Shown here: piece by piece, positions 5,286 to 5,362 of the stretch
Position numbering within the stretch: the stretch's first letter is position 1
Layout: each line of letters begins with the position of its first letter
Assembly (NCBI GenBank): GCA_020404485.1
Contig: DYDT01000177.1
Span: forward strand, 1 to 5,362
DNA: 5,362 nt
Source of the DNA: Rickettsia endosymbiont of Diachasma alloeum
Lineage (GTDB): Bacteria > Pseudomonadota > Alphaproteobacteria > Rickettsiales > Rickettsiaceae
Direction of reading: 5' to 3'
Position numbers and translations under genes: made by a program
Notes under the pieces: generated by a model
The model's input: the letters and a program-made list of their open reading frames with translations, nothing else
Databases searched by the model: none
Told to the model about the DNA's origin: nothing

Positions 5286-5362
5286 CAGTACGTTCTGAAA
5301 ATCCTGCTTTAGCTGATGCAATAACTTGGTTTAAACCTGCTTTTCTTAATGTCATATATACC
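5250..5362 (-). mobile_element. 5' fragment of an IS21-like (IstA-type) transposase gene
   Basis: On the minus strand a frame enters from the right edge (V-Y then the ATG at 5355) and reads MTLRKAGLNQVIASAKAG (1-18), then FSERTARNIERR (19-30), GLP (31-33). The run A-x-A-K-A-G-x-S-E-R-x-A-R-x-I-E is the N-terminal helix-turn-helix of IS21-family transposases, which reads the insertion sequence ends. The frame continues to a stop at 5211-5209, but after about residue 33 it is only the antisense of the ankyrin gene (glutamine- and tyrosine-rich nonsense). The catalytic DDE domain is missing at this side, so the transposase is dead. The true start may lie beyond the window. The family call rests on this one motif. 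Confidence 0.65.

Noticed and set aside
1..5362. CRISPR array, tRNA or rRNA genes
   Set aside because: No regularly spaced direct repeats and no cloverleaf or rRNA-like conserved stretches were seen on either strand by eye.

Overview
The window looks like a piece of a Rickettsia genome, or a very close relative. It is strongly AT-rich, codons end mostly in A/T, and the gene set (cold-shock protein, RhlE-type helicase, AmpG-type permease, Nfu scaffold, ankyrin protein, toxin-antitoxin pair) is typical of that genus. The spacers also carry palindromic repeats and decaying genes, as in other reduced intracellular alphaproteobacterial genomes. The species cannot be fixed from the sequence alone.

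Layout. Positions 1-145 hold inverted repeats and a 14-bp tandem duplication, possibly the remains of a mobile element. A well-formed promoter (162-190) and a leader of about 170 nt precede cspA (365-577). A structured 420-bp spacer follows, then the DEAD-box helicase rhlE (999-2234); both products remodel RNA, as in a cold-stress response. Next is a nested palindromic element (2249-2457) with a decayed extra repeat unit. It is followed by an ampG-like permease whose frame is open from 2528 to 3754 but whose expected start codon reads ATA instead of ATG. Its 3' end overlaps tail-to-tail with a minus-strand toxin-antitoxin operon (4285 down to 3740). That operon fires divergently from a NifU/Nfu-type Fe-S scaffold gene (4429-4995), and the two promoters share a spacer of about 140 bp. 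At the right edge, a short ankyrin-repeat reading frame (from 5082) runs into the antisense strand of a broken IS21-like transposase 5' end (about 5250-5362).

The ordinary functions are RNA chaperoning and unwinding (CspA, RhlE), muropeptide uptake (AmpG) and Fe-S cluster delivery (Nfu). The accessory layer consists of the toxin-antitoxin pair, the palindromic element, the transposase remnant and the truncated ankyrin gene. I found no clearly new multi-gene system. The strongest points are the unannotated N-terminal third of ampG with its ATG-to-ATA start change, the ankyrin/transposase chimera, the nested palindromic element, and direct repeats in the toxin-antitoxin promoter.
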